Shown here in pieces: positions 11,582 through 24,132 of a stretch of DNA of 64,000 nucleotides. Origin of the DNA: Welwitschia mirabilis (taxonomy: Eukaryota > Gnetophyta > Gnetopsida > Welwitschiales); NCBI GenBank assembly GCA_051453625.1, contig JBOZIK010000001.1:75522488-75586487 (forward strand), in the 5' to 3' direction. Numbering within the stretch: the stretch's first letter is position 1; each line of letters opens with the position of its first letter. The notes under the pieces were generated by a model. That model was not told the DNA's origin. It worked only from the letters and a program-made list of their open reading frames with translations, and ran no database searches. Made by a program: the position numbers and the translations under genes.

Positions 11582-13150
11582 ATGGCTTCTAGCTCCAATG
11601 TGACCTCCCGATCCCTTAAAGAAATCATTGCAAATAAGAAAAGAAAAGTTTAGAACTTGTTTTATCTATTGGAAAGGGATTATGTAGAATTAAAAAACCT
11701 TAATGCCTAGTGCACATCTTTAGAAGAGAATGATGAGAACAATTTCCAACATATATCTAAAACTGAACAACTAGTTCTTAGCTCAAGAAATGAAAAAAAC
11801 AAGATCAGTGATAAGGCATACAAGATCATTGTTTTTTTTACCCTCAGAGAAAAAGCTAAAAACTAGGAAAAACCATTACATGCAAAATCCCAAAGAATTC
11901 AAAAATAATCAAAATTCCCTTTATCAAACATTTATGAGTGAGACCACCATGAGACAAAGAAGAAGAGAAGTCAAAAATTTCTCCAACAACCTAATGAAGT
12001 CTATAATATATAAGAGGTTCCTTACTACATCTTCATTTAATATTGTAGATGAATTATTAAAAAAGTAATTAATTAATCATTTTTAAGATGGACTTATTAG
12101 CCAAATGAAATAGCTTATATATTTCTCATGAGGAGGTAACCTTCTAAACTTAACATTAGATGATGCATGGAAGTATTTATATGATTCAATAGAGATAAGT
12201 CAAACCTAGCCAAAATCTTAATCTAAGGAAGACCAATAATTAAGGAAAGTGCTTAAAGATGTTAGGAGAACATAATATGAAGAGCCCATAAATCCTAATA
12301 ATCTTCTTAGAGATTTAACTATTACATTAAATAGGTATACTAGATCTCTAGCTGATGCTAAGGTGGTAAGTGAGAGACCATCATCTTCTTACTTCCCTTG
12401 TGAAATTTTTAAATATAGTTTCACTCAATAAAGGAATTTCCATTCTTACCCACCTGTAAAGAAATAGTCTTTGAAGAGGTTTGTGCTTTTAACCAAATGT
12501 CTAAGATAAATAGGAATATCCAATTCCAGCCAAGAAATAATGGAAATTCCCCACCTTTAAGAGCTCTTTTGAAAAATATTTAGAAAACAAAATTTCTAGC
12601 TTAGATCTTCTAATTACCAAGTCCATTAATATGACACACTTCATAATTCAATAGAAGAATTAGAAAAACACATGAAATAACAAAAAAAATCTAGAATATC
12701 AAACTAAAATAATAAAAAATATCATGAGGTTATTACAAGAAATAATGATGGGAAATAAAAGACCATAAGGAAATCTTACTACTTAAATCAATTTAAATCT
12801 AAATGATGTTAAAAAAGATTAAAAAGGCAGTGACTAAAAGTGGACTTAATACTACCCCTGAAACATGAAACCATGATGAAAATTCCAAGGACACAAGCAA
12901 TGATGACATAAAATATTTAGAATTCAAATTTATCTTTTTCTCTAACTCCCAAATAAAAAAAAACATAAAACTTAACAAGAAACTAGAAATACATTGGCCT
13001 GAGAGATTGAAAACCAACACAGTTTATGATGAATACCTTAAGGCCATAATACAAGAGGCGAGTGTTAACTTACTCCTTTGGAAACTCTTGCAAGATAATC
13101 CAAAGTATGCCAAGGTGTAAAAGGACGTGTTAAAAATAAAATAGAAGAGA
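11582..13150 (+). pseudogene. decayed gag of outer Athila-like element
   Basis: The gag protein would form the virus-like particle. I choose the ATG at 11582 (MASSSNVTSRSLKEII) because it follows the leader and opens the longest readable frame. The core gag domain is recognisable at about 11,840-12,190: a 'TLREKAKN' block and, after several stops, a 'GGNLLNLTLDDAW' block shared with the inner element. A zinc-knuckle remnant with CEIF in place of CxxC lies near 12,400. Many stops fall where Gln or Trp is expected. There is no intact frame beyond about 90 codons. Confidence 0.75.
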
Positions 13151-13198
13151 GACATCCCTAATAAAGTTTTTATTACCTAATTCATAACCAACTTAGTA

Positions 13199-13628
13199 AT
13201 GCAAATGTATCCTAGATTTATAGATCCAAGGACTACAATAATGAGTGTTGTATTTAAAGCATACAAAAAGATCAAAAAAGCCTTGATTAACATTGGAGCT
13301 TATGTTAATATCATTGCATTTCACACATGCAAGAAATTTGGTTTGGATACTAGGTTAGAACCCATAAAAATAGTTTTAGAATTGGCTAATATACTAATAG
13401 AGAAACCAATATTAATTATTAAATAACTAGTGAAAATTAAAGAGGACTACTACCCAATTGATATTGTAGTAATTGAAGTTAAGCATAATGGAATTTACTA
13501 TTCACTTTTAGGGAGAGCTTTTTTTACCATTGCTCACTGCTCATTATGTCATAGGTACTAGGACTGGTATGATGGAGTGTCATATTGGTAATAGGAAATT
13601 CATGATTAGAGTCTTTAATGTAGCTAAA
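13199..13628 (+). pseudogene. decayed aspartic protease domain (outer element)
   Basis: The retroviral-type aspartic protease would cut the Gag-Pol polyprotein. ALINIGAYVNII near 13,280 matches the active-site block ALLDLGASVN, with the catalytic Asp changed to Asn (AAC at 13289-13291), a change one G-to-A step can cause. Further on, the blocks KIVLELAN, PIDIVVIEV and LLGRAFFTIAH match the rest of the domain. One stop (13,423) and one frameshift near 13,520 break it. The tail RTGMMECHIGN continues in the next frame to about 13,750. Confidence 0.8.
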
Positions 13629-14089
13629 AATGACATAGAAAAAGATTTAGAATTTAATGAAAACATTATGTTAACATTACTTCTTCAACATCATCTCATG
13701 GAGAAAAGGCTCTTAACCTTACATGATAAGACTTTATTTAATGATCATATTTAATATTTCAATATTCTAACAAGCCTTAATTATTCAAATCCTTGTAATA
13801 ATATTAATAATATTTTAATAAATGCTCTATATGAAGGAGAAAATGACATGTTTGAAAACCTTACTAAAAATAAAAACTCAATTTTCATAAGTGAGGATTA
13901 TGTAATTCAACTAAAATAATTATCTAATGATTTGAAGTATATCTTTTTAAAATATGATATTAAGAAACCATTTATGATTAGTGACCAACTCACTCCTCAA
14001 TAAGAAAATGAATTGATAGAATTTCTTACATAAGAAAATTCATTCCTTTACTTAGATCCATAAAGACCTTATTATAATTCCTCCATCTA

Positions 14090-15410
14090 TTTTTCAATAT
14101 AATATCTATTTAAAGCACAATGCTAAACCACCTAGGTAACCTCAAAGAAGACACAATCTAGCCCTTAATAAAATTGTTAAAGTTGAAATAATTAAACTCA
14201 TGGATGCTAAAATTATATATGTCATTTTTGATAATGAGTGGATTATCTTCTTAACTATGGTATTAATGAAAGGTGGAAAATGGAAAATATGGATAGATTT
14301 TAGAAAATGTAATAAGATCATATAGAAAGATCATTGTACATTATCATTTCTTAGTCAAGTACTTTATCACATTTAATACCACTTATATTATTTTTTACTT
14401 GATGGTTATAGTGAGTAAAACCAAGTTTTCATGGCCAAAGAGAATCAAGTCAAAACAATCTTTACCTAACCCTTTGGGATTTTTACCTTTAGGAGAATGC
14501 TATTTGGTATACGTAATGCATCAGATACCTTCTAAAAAGCCATAATAGGAATATTTTTAAACTTAGTTTAGAAACCTATCAAAATTTTCATGGATGATTT
14601 TTCTATCTTTTAGAATCCTTTTGAGCAAATTATAGTGAGATTAGAATAAGTTGTAAACCATTACATAGAAATTGGCTTATACTTGAGTTAAGAGAAGAGT
14701 TAATTCCTTGTAACATATGATATTGTGTTGGGCCATCACATTTCAAGTGAAGGCATAAGAATGAACTCAGCTAAACTTACCATTATTTGCAACCTTCGTC
14801 CAACTATTAACATCAAACAATTTAGATCTTTTCATGGGAATGTTGGTTCTTTCAAAAATTATTAATACTAAAATTTCTAAACCTATTCATTTATTACTCA
14901 TAAAACATGTGAAATTTCATTAGAATTAATAATGCTAAAAATATTTTGATGACCTAGAAAATAAAATTACACCTAACCCTATTATAGAAGTACTTGACTT
15001 AACTAAAGATTTTAAATCAATGTCTAATGCAAATAGCATAGGCATAGGTGATGTATTGGGATAAAATCATGAGAAGGGATATAAGGTTATTACCTACATT
15101 AGTAAGACATTCTCTAGTGATCAACTTAATTACACAATAATGGGAAAAGAAATGTTAGCACTTATCTTTTGTTTAGATGAACTTAGGCACTACCTCCTTG
15201 GTTTTCATACTAATTTTTATATTATTCATGATATAATTTGTTATCTTATAACTAAGAAGGACTATAGTGCTAGGTTAAGTACATGGATGTTATTAATATA
15301 AGAATATAATCTCATTGGTAGTAATAAAGTAGGAAAGCATAACTACATTGTAGATCATTTATTTCAAATTCCTAAAGACAACAAGTATTTCATTTATTAC
15401 CTAATATTCC
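14090..15410 (+). pseudogene. decayed reverse transcriptase and RNase H (outer element)
   Basis: RT and RNase H would convert element RNA to DNA. RT blocks are LLDGYSE (motif A, Asp kept) near 14,397, PFGIFTFRRMLFGIRNAS near 14,470, and FMDD (the YMDD box, both Asp kept) at 14587-14598, followed by LGHHISSEGI. RNase H follows from about 15,000: the expected Asp block reads SNANSIGIGDVLG, then QLNYTIMGKEMLALIF and TKKDYSARLSTW, ending at IVDHLFQIPKDNK. Reading requires several frame changes and many stops. The sequence stops at the inner element's insertion; its continuation is the integrase at 25,358. Confidence 0.85.
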
Positions 15411-15415
15411 TATAG

Positions 15416-16659
15416 TAATGTTAATTTATAGGGTTTTGATGTTGTATTTTGAATACTTTTGTAGGATATTTATATAGGTTTAGATGCAATTCTAATAATT
15501 ATGGAGAATTGATAGGATTTTTACTAAAACATGTAATTCTTAGCATATTTGAAGGCGTATCAAACTTATTTTAATACTTCATGCCTTGAATTAAAGATGA
15601 ACCAAGTAAATAATTGATGTCCCTTTGAGCTAGAAGATAGAGAGGCATGTTGTACCCTTTGTCATCTCCACAATAGTTAGGATAACAGCATTACTGATAT
15701 GAATTGAAACTATGAAGTTGATTGCATGGCCTAAAGCTAAGGGATTACCTTTTACTATGAAGTATCATCCCCATTGTCATCCCCATGACACTAAGAATGA
15801 TAACTATTTTTCTATAGATGGAAAGGATTATCTTTATAATGGGGTCATGTGGCCCATGTGAATTACTAGGGTTTCTTCTTTGACCCTTAAGATTATGCTG
15901 CTTGAACTATAATGTGAAATTATAAATACCCTTCCTTTTCTTTACTTTCATTTTCATCTTTTGTATTGGATATTGTTATGATGGAAAATTAAAGGGCAAG
16001 AGTTCCATCCATTAGCTACAAAGAAAATATTACCTTGGTGTTTGACTGAGTATCCACTATTAAGATGATATAACTTTGTTGTAAGTGGATGTGAACTTAA
16101 TGATTAATTTAATTACTCTTTTTACTTTTATTATGTAAATATCCTTTATGGTTTAAATTGATTATGGTTTAGTGATAACTCCATAGTTTACTTAGATTAT
16201 AAAGGCAGCCTTTATTAAGGTCGACTTTGTTATTTTAGATATTGCATGGTCATTTTTTCATTACCATATTTGCATTATTCATATTTTGTTTGGCACACCT
16301 TATAGTTTATGTTGGTTAGGAATAAGTGATAAACTCTTCCTAATTGCTTTGAGCTATAAGCACTAATTCTTGTGACAAGAAGATTAGAATTCAAATAGGA
16401 TTCATTACACTCGAATTTCATCCATTGCATTTCATCTTTCATCTTATATTACATTGCATTATTTTTTATTTTCATTTACTAAAATAGAAAAGCCTAAATA
16501 CTTTTGGAAATCAATTATTTAACTCCTAGCCTAGTGTCTTCAATAGATTATGACATTTCAGTTAACTCTCATCTACATTAGTATGCATTTTTCTACAAGT
16601 ATTATGATCTATGAGTTTTGCCTATGGACTTGAATATTGTATATATTCACACTATAGCA
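15416..16659 (+). repeat. 5' LTR of inner Athila-like element
   Basis: It aligns with 24133-25353 throughout, about 80% identical by eye. Shared blocks include AATTCTTAGCATATTTGAAGG near 15,530 and TATAAATACCCTTCC near 15,921. It ends ...TATAGCA just before the primer-binding site. Confidence 0.88.
15921..15928 (+). promoter_or_regulatory. TATA box of inner 5' LTR
   Basis: TATAAATA followed by CCCTTCC is conserved in both inner LTRs (15921 and 24626), while surrounding bases differ. Confidence 0.55.
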
Positions 16660-16660
16660 T

Positions 16661-16680
16661 TTTGATGCTGTTATTGGTAA
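16661..16680 (+). promoter_or_regulatory. decayed primer-binding site, Asp-tRNA type (inner element)
   Basis: TTTGATGCTGTTATTGGTAA aligns base for base with TTTGGCGCCGTTGCCGGGGA. Seven of its eight differences are G-to-A or C-to-T, as expected from methyl-cytosine deamination on either strand. Confidence 0.75.
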
Positions 16681-17079
16681 AGGCTAAAAGAAGTTATAGG
16701 ATTATTACTTTCCATGTAAGTTCTTTGAAGTTTAGTTTAAATTATTTATTTAAAATAGTACTATAGTTTTATTATAGTTTAGTAGGTTTATTTTGGTAAT
16801 TCTGTTTCCATAGTTTAAAAAATTCATTGTTATTCTTTTAGTCATTATCACAACACTAGAAATGATAGTAGTAGATTTTTAAATTTATTTTATGTTTTTT
16901 GGAAATTTCCTTTCTATTAATAAAAATATTATCATCTTGTCTATCATATTCATTACAAATTGGATGACAGTCTATTTATTTAGTTACAACAATTTTCTCT
17001 GATTTTAGTTTTTTATTATTATGATGTTGTCAGCTATTTTTTATTTGGTTTTTATTTGTTATCTAAAGTATGCAAGGAC

Positions 17080-18400
17080 ATGGTGAATTCTAGAAAAAAG
17101 ATGAAATATCAAAAAGAGTAGACCTTGATTAAAGAAAATATCAAAGAAGAATTATTTAACTTTGAGAAAAATCTAGATATTCACACTCTAAGCACATAAA
17201 TTCTAAGAATTTAAGAAGAGGATTTATCTAATTTTATTATTTTATAATTATATTTTATGAAAGAAAACTATGAAAATAATAGCATAGAATTAGATTATGT
17301 CATTTCTTTTTCATCTATGTCAAAATCCTCATAAAGATTTAATTACTATTAAAACATGTAAATTCCAAAATCCTTTCGATTTACTTATTAGTAATGATGT
17401 TGAATTGAGAAGCTTGAGTACTTATGTAATATTTTCTGTCAAACCTAAGGAAGGCTATTTCCAACATCTAGCTAATATTAAACAACTTGTACTTATCTTA
17501 GAAAATGGAAAGAAATACATTAGTAATTATACTTATATGATTATTTTTTTAGTCATCCTTATAAGAAAGTAAAAACTTTGTCTTAAAACCATTTCACACA
17601 AGAGTCCTAAATCATGGAGTCAAGTGTAAGAAATTTTTATTAAAATATTTTTAACTGAAAGTACCATGAGAAAAAGAATAAAGGAAATTACTAACTTTCA
17701 ACAATAACCTCATGAGAATTGTACCACAACTTATGAGCATTTTATCGTAGTTATTCATTCTAACTCTATTGATGAATTTCATAAAGAAGAATTGATAGAT
17801 TATTTTTATAATGAATTAGCTAGTTAAACTAAATAATTTATAGACCTTTTTTGTGGTGGAAACTTGATAAACTTATTTTTAGATGATGCATGAAATGTGT
17901 AGGAAAATCTAGAAGAAATAAGTTAAACTTAGTCAAAATTCACTTTTAAGGAAAATCAAATTGAAAGAAAATCATAAAATATTTAAAGCAAATGAAACAT
18001 GACAAATAAGAATAGAAAGATGATTTAACTAATATAATTAAGAATTTCACTATCACTTTAAAAATGTACACTCAAATAATAGTTGATGAAAAGATAGTAA
18101 AAAACAAAAACATAACTTTAACATGTGATATTTGTAAAGACAACTTTCATCAAACTAAAGAGTATCCCTTATTACCAACTTGTAAAAAGAGGATATTTGA
18201 GGAAGTATGTGCATTCAATCAAAGAATACCTAACTTTAAAAATCAAACACAATTTGAACAAATATTAGGTGGATAATCAAAATGGAAACATTTTGAGAAT
18301 AGATTCAAAAATTCAAACTTCCAACGAAATAACCTCAATCTTCAATTAAATCAAAAGGATCCACTTAAAATTTCCATGAAAGAATTGAAAAAAGTGAAAT
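17080..18400 (+). pseudogene. decayed gag of inner Athila-like element
   Basis: I take the ATG at 17080 (MVNSRKKMKYQKE), about 400 bases after the primer site, as the gag start. The core gag domain reads through about 17,600-17,900: MRKRIKEITNF, then SIDEFHKEELIDYFYNELAS, then GGNLINLFLDDA. A zinc knuckle near 18,121 reads CDICKDNFHQTKEYP, where the last Cys of the CCHC pattern has become Tyr (TGT-to-TAT, a G-to-A change). The following EVCAFNQRIPNF block is preserved. At least ten stops interrupt the frame. Confidence 0.8.
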
Positions 18401-18914
18401 AAAATACTAATAAACTTAGTAAATGAACTTTAACAAATGATGCTTACTAATCAAAGACAACAAGATTATCTCACATCTTAACATTTACCCAATTTAATTA
18501 AAGTCAAAAGAGATTTGAAGGTAGTAATGAGAAGTGAAAATGATATAACACCTCCTACCCATGAGGTCTCAACTTATAAAAAAAAATGAAAAAAGTAATA
18601 AAGAATATGATGTATAAATTTTAGATACATATAACTTTCCATTAACATCACATATTAAATCCATCATTAAACATTCTTCATAAGAAAACAAAGGTAAGAA
18701 ACCATCTACTTCTTGGCTTAATAGGTTAACATGAATTCTATCTATAATGAGCACTTGAAGACCTTGATGCAAGAGGTAAAAATCAACTTATCTTTTTGAA
18801 AACTCTTGTAAGAAAATTCTAAATATTATAAATTATAGAAAGATCTAGTAAGAAGAAAATAAAATGTATGATTCCTAGTAAATTTTATTGTGCTTAATCT
18901 ATATCTAAATTAGT

Positions 18915-19380
18915 CATGAAAAATTGTTTTAAATTTAAAGACCCTAGGGTAGAACAAATGAATGTCACCTTAGAATAAAATAAAAGAATTCAAAAAGCTT
19001 TAATTGCCATAGGAACCAGTGTTAAAATCATGACTCTTCACATATGTAAAAGTCTTAGGTTAGAAAACTAAATAGAACCTATACAAATCATCTTGGAATT
19101 AGCTGATACCCTAATTAAAAAACTATTAGGGATTATAAAGGACTTATTAATATAAATAGAAGAATCCTTTTACCCCATAGATATAGTCATCATTGAGGTA
19201 GAAGATGATGGAGATCCTCAACTACTTTTAGGAAGAGCATTTTATGCAACTGTCCATTGTATCATTAACACACAGCCAGAAATGATGGAATGTCATAGAG
19301 ATAAGAAGAAGTTTACCTTTCAAGATTTTGATCCTATTGAAAAAGAAATAGGAGATGAGTCTAAATTAGAATAAAAACTA
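18915..19380 (+). pseudogene. decayed aspartic protease domain (inner element)
   Basis: Near 18,995 the block ALIAIGTSVKIM corresponds to the active site ALLDLGASVN, but the catalytic Asp is Ala. IILELADTLIKK, YPIDIVIIEVE and LLLGRAFYATVHC follow as in the outer copy. Three or more stops are present. The frame runs on to about 19,370 with an acidic linker (EKEIGDESKLE). Confidence 0.8.
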
Positions 19381-19799
19381 AAACCAACCTTAGTTTTATA
19401 TCATCATCCAATTGAGTAGAGAATGATAATTCTACAAGAACCAACTTTATATGAGCACTTGAATAAAATAGACTATATTAAGCATAAGAATGAGGAATAT
19501 TTCAACTAAAGAAAACTCAACATATTTACCTGATAGTAAATATTTTTGAAGAGTATTATTTCACATCCATCATTTCCATTATAGATAGGACGACACTTGG
19601 AAATTTCAAATTAGATTTAAAGGAGTTGTTTAAAGGTTGAAAAACATTTTTGTATTCAACAATCCAAAGAAACCTTTGATAATAAGTGATCTTATTACTC
19701 CTTAACAAAAATCCAACTTAATATCCCTTTTTACTTCTAAAGAAGAAGCTTTTCTTATATTTATAAAGACTTAGCCACCATCCTTCTTCCCATAGTTAA

Positions 19800-21060
19800 A
19801 CATAAAATTTACATTAAGAATAATGCTAAATCTACTAGATAAACCCAATGAGGGTTTAATCTAGCCCTTAAGCAAGTAGTTAAAGATGAAATTATTAAAG
19901 TTATGGATGTTGGGATCATCTATGCCATATCTGATAGTGAGTGGATTATTCCTTTGATAGTAGTTTCAAAAACAAATGGAAAATGGAGAATGTGCATTGA
20001 ATTTAGAAAACATAATAAGGTCATTAAAAAGGATTATTGTACTTTACCCTTTCTTGATCAAGTGCTTTATAGAATCTAAGGACATGTCTACTGCTATTTT
20101 CTTTATGAGTATAGTGACTATAATCAAGTTTCATAGCAAGTAAAGATTAAGTAAAAATGACTTTTACCTGATCTCATGGAATCTTTGCTTTTAGAAAAAT
20201 GCATTTTGGACTTTGTAATGCCTCTAGAACTTTGTAACAAGTAATGATAGGGATATTTTTTTTAACATTATAGAAGATTATATTAAAATTGTTATGGATG
20301 ACATCTTCATATTTGGTGAAACTTTTGAACAAATACTTAAATTAGTGTATAAAAACTGACTTACATTTCAGCTAGGAAAAAATTTCCTTCTTGTGAATAA
20401 TGGAATTATTTTAGGACACTATATTTTTAGTGAAGGAATTAAGATGAACCCTATAAAAGTTGGTATCATTAAAAACCTTAGCATTATAACCAATGTTAAA
20501 CAAGTTAGATTATTTCTTGATCATGCTGGTTTCTATTGTTATTTTATTTATGATTAAGCCAAGGTTTGTAAACCCCTTCACTCATTACTAGAAAATGATG
20601 CTAAATTTAATTGGAACAATTCATGTCAAATTGCTTTTGATACACTTAAGGATAAAATTTATTCTAAACCTATTACCATGGGTCTTGATTAGACTAAGGA
20701 TTTTGAAATTATGTATGATGCAAGCAACATTACTGTGGATGGGGTTTTTAGCCAAAAATATGAAAATGGCTTTAAAGTTATATCTAATATTAGTAAAAAT
20801 TTATCCAACTCTCAATCCAACTATATTAATACTGAAAGAAAAATGCTTATCATCATATTTTATCCTAATCATCTTAGAAACTACCTTCTTGTATTTTAAA
20901 CCAATGTCTACATAGATCATGTAGCTAGATGCTATATTATTACTAAGAAATATTCTAGTGCCAGACTTATTTAGTGGATCCTTCTCATATAATAATTTAA
21001 TCTTACCATCATTGATAAGGCTAGAAAACATAATAGCATTCTAGATCACCTATCTCGACT
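19800..21060 (+). pseudogene. decayed reverse transcriptase and RNase H (inner element)
   Basis: RT begins near 19,850 (LALKQVVKDEIIKVMDVGI), then WIIPLIVVSKTNGKWRMCI and DYCTLPFLDQVLYRI. Motif A near 20,100 reads FLYEYSDYNQV, so its catalytic Asp is Tyr (GAT-to-TAT). The YMDD box reads VMDD at 20291-20302 with both Asp kept. LGHYIFSEGIKMNP follows. RNase H starts about 20,690: EIMYDASNITVDGVFSQ, NYINTERKMLIIIF and a DHVAR block, ending with NSILDHLSRL near 21,060. At least one frameshift (near 20,170) and many stops are present. Confidence 0.85.
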
Positions 21061-22360
21061 TTATTATTCTCATGATGAAATTCTCATAAATGAATTCTTT
21101 CTAGATGAATAATTATTTGCTATTGAAAAACTTTATGCGATCTCTTCTACTCATTTTACTCCTTGATATGCTAATATTATGAACTATTTTATTACCATGA
21201 AAAATCCTTAGCATTGAAATCATAACTAATAAAATAGTTTTTTTATAGGATTGCTGGCTATCAGTGGAATGAACCCCATCTTTATAGAAGATGAAAAGAC
21301 CAAATTATGCATAAATGTATGACTGAATGGAAATGATTAGAGATCCTTATTCTTTGTTATGGAGGAATACATGGGAAACACTTTAGTAATCAAAAGACTA
21401 TAATGAAAATTCTTCATTTTGGGTTTTCTTAGCCTACCATTTTTAAAGACTTGTTTAACTTTTCTAGAAGGTGTGATGCTTATCAACATTATAGTACCTT
21501 ATTTTCCTTAAACATATGCTTGAATTTGAACCTTTTAATTATTAGGGGATTGACTTTATAGGCCTTATCAAACCATCTTCTCATGAAAAAAATTACATCT
21601 TAGTGGCTATTGATTATGTTATCAAGTGTGCTAAACTATTCCTACTACAAGAATGATGCCCAAACCATTTGTAATTTTGTCTAAACTTATATCTTTTAAC
21701 ATTTTGATTTTCTTAAAATCATCATTAGCAATCAAGGAAATTATTTTATTAATTACATTTTTTAAAAACTTCTTTTATCCATCAAAATTAAACATATAAT
21801 TACATATGCTTATCATTTACAAACTAATGATCAAACCAAAAATGCAAATATAGAAATTAAAAAGATGCTTCAAAAATTAGCCTCTGTCAATAAGAAAATT
21901 CGGTTCTCTAAACTTAATGATGTTTGTTGAGTCTAATTATTGATTCAATTCTCTAGGTTTCTCACCATATGAACTTGTGTATGGGAAGATTTGTGCCTTA
22001 TCAACTGATGTTTGCTATAACTCTTATCAATTCATACATTAAATTAACCTTATAAATCTAGACAAAAATCTTAAAACTTAATTATCCTAACTTGATCATT
22101 TAGATAAAAAGTGTACCCTTGTCATACATCATCAACTCATTTATAAAGTCTAAGCCAAGTTTAAACATGATAAAAAGTTTCTCCATAAGCAATTTGGACC
22201 TGGTCAACTTATTCCTTTATACAATACCTGAGTGCACCTTTTACATAATAAGTTAGATCCTTATCTTATAAAAAAACTGCATTCTAATGGCTCAAGTACA
22301 ATCTCTAATCTAGATACTAGGAAAATTCAAAAAATTAATGGATAAACATTAAAAAAATTA
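21061..22360 (+). pseudogene. decayed integrase (inner element)
   Basis: The integrase would insert the DNA copy into the chromosome. After the linker LFAIEKLYAISSTHF comes the core. Its first catalytic Asp is kept in GIDFIGLIKPSS near 21,545. The second reads IISNQGNYF (Asp-to-Asn) near 21,720. The Glu site reads QTNDQTKNANIEI (Glu-to-Lys) near 21,828. Both losses can arise by single G-to-A steps. The C-terminal part is traceable to RKIQKINGQTLKKL near 22,350. Several frameshifts are needed to follow it. Confidence 0.8.
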
Positions 22361-24114
22361 TAAGTCATCTATTAATGAAATCATAATATTTCATATCTAA
22401 GATAAAACCATGGTCATTATGGTCTCCTACCATAATCGCATCAGGGTGAATTTTCTAGAAAGGGGCCTTTAGTAGTGTGATATGATAGATGTGGAAACTC
22501 CACTATGGGGTTACTTGGCCATGTAATATAGGTCCTTACTCCTCTAATAGTAGTTGTACATCATGATAGAATAAATTTTGGTTAGAGGCTATATGATTAG
22601 TAATTCCCCTAGTATCATCACAAGAATTACTTGTTTTCTAGACTCCTTTTGCATATCATTACTTCCACATATTCATTTTACTTTTTTGGATTCTAGAATT
22701 GTTTTGATATGTAAACTAATGAGTTCATTTTTCAACATCTTTTTATCTTATCATTCATTATTCATAACATTAGACCTACTTGACATTGTCATAATCATTG
22801 CCTATTTTAATAGTACTTTATAAACTTTTACATACTTTCATGCATTTTTCATGAGATTATTATATCATTTTTATTAAGGAAAATTGTTAGGTTAAAATGT
22901 AGGATAAGTAAACAATCTTCTTTATGTTCCTAGTTATCCATTTTCATTTTTATTTTTCTTTAGCTACTTTGTTGGGTTCTTCAAGGTTATTTTCATATCT
23001 TTTCAAAATAATATTGTGTATTTGATCATTTAGTAGTTTTCTATTGATTTTACTCATAGTTTTTATCCATGAGGGTTATTGTTATTCTTTTTGATAGGTA
23101 ACGATGATACTTTTAAGTTCCAGTTCTTACTTTTTCATGCTTACTAAGCACATTTAAGAAGTTCTTTTGAGAATTGCTTCTTTTTACTTAGTCCATTATT
23201 CTAGTCTCATTGTTTTTTCTTTTATACCTTTTTGACATAAATATATTTTTATCATGATTATTTTTTTAGGATTATTCTTTACTTTTTAACTTCTCCCTAA
23301 TTTTCTATTGGTATTCTAATTCTTGATTATTGTTTTCCTTACTTTTAGTCTTTTTTTTTGGATTTTCCCATATTTTTCAGCATCTGATTTGATAAGTGTC
23401 CTTCCATGTCTATCATTCCCGTGATAGAAAAGATAATAATCATCATTTTAGCTCTATTGTAATTTTAAATGTCTTGCTTAACTTGTGAAAGGAGGGGACA
23501 AGACATATTTTTTAGCTTCTTCTAAGATATTGAGATAGAACTTTAAATTTGAAAGGATCATTTTTAATGATTTTATGATATATATTTGTGATTATTTATT
23601 TGGATATTATTTCATATTACTTGAATAAATATTCATGAACTTTATCTACCAAGAGCACAGTTGCAGACTCACAGGGCTTTTCTATAGCTATGTTTTAGAA
23701 CATATAAAACATCATGAAAAAAGAAAAGAATGTTATGATTACTCTTTATACTTTTCTCCTTGTAGAATATGTTAATCAACTTTTATGAATCATTTTAAGT
23801 TATCACTACTTAGTTTTACACATCAGTTTTAGTATCACTAACTCAAATTATGCATACACATTATTAATTTCTTTGCTATCATTATTATGTTTTGTAATTT
23901 CTTATGTGTATGATATTCATTTTTTATATCGTGATATGTTTAAGTAGGAGGCTTATAAATATGTTAGTATTTGTATCAATTAATTGGTTTTTGATGTCTA
24001 TTTTGACATGGTAAAAATTAAACTCAAAATTACATTTTTTTAGTTGCTTGTTATCTTAGTTAAACTGGCTTGTAATATAATTAATTGCTTACTTTATTAG
24101 AGACTAATAAGGCT
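22361..24114 (+). other. non-pol 3' region of inner element
   Basis: This lies between integrase and the purine tract, where Athila elements carry an env-like frame and untranslated DNA. I can read no env-like protein. It is T-rich in its middle (22,900-23,400). An open frame of 81 codons at 22,578 looks like chance in AT-rich DNA. Confidence 0.55.
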
Positions 24115-24124
24115 AAGTAGAGGG
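24115..24124 (+). promoter_or_regulatory. polypurine tract of inner element
   Basis: AAGTAGAGGG directly precedes CTATGTTTTGATG at the 3' LTR edge. The outer element has the equivalent GAATGAGGGGCTATGTTAGATG. Confidence 0.6.
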
Positions 24125-24132
24125 CTATGTTT

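Noticed and set aside
12799-13020. 73-codon minus-strand frame with hydrophobic residues
   Set aside because: It is antisense to the outer element's gag-protease region and shows no independent support.
20595-20915. 106-codon open frame in the inner RNase H region
   Set aside because: It is a shadow frame. The RNase H motifs are in the frame opened at 20,711.
22578-22823. 81-codon frame rich in Ile, Phe and Ser, considered as an env-like protein
   Set aside because: No signal peptide and membrane anchor pair, no counterpart in the outer element and composition typical of AT-rich chance.
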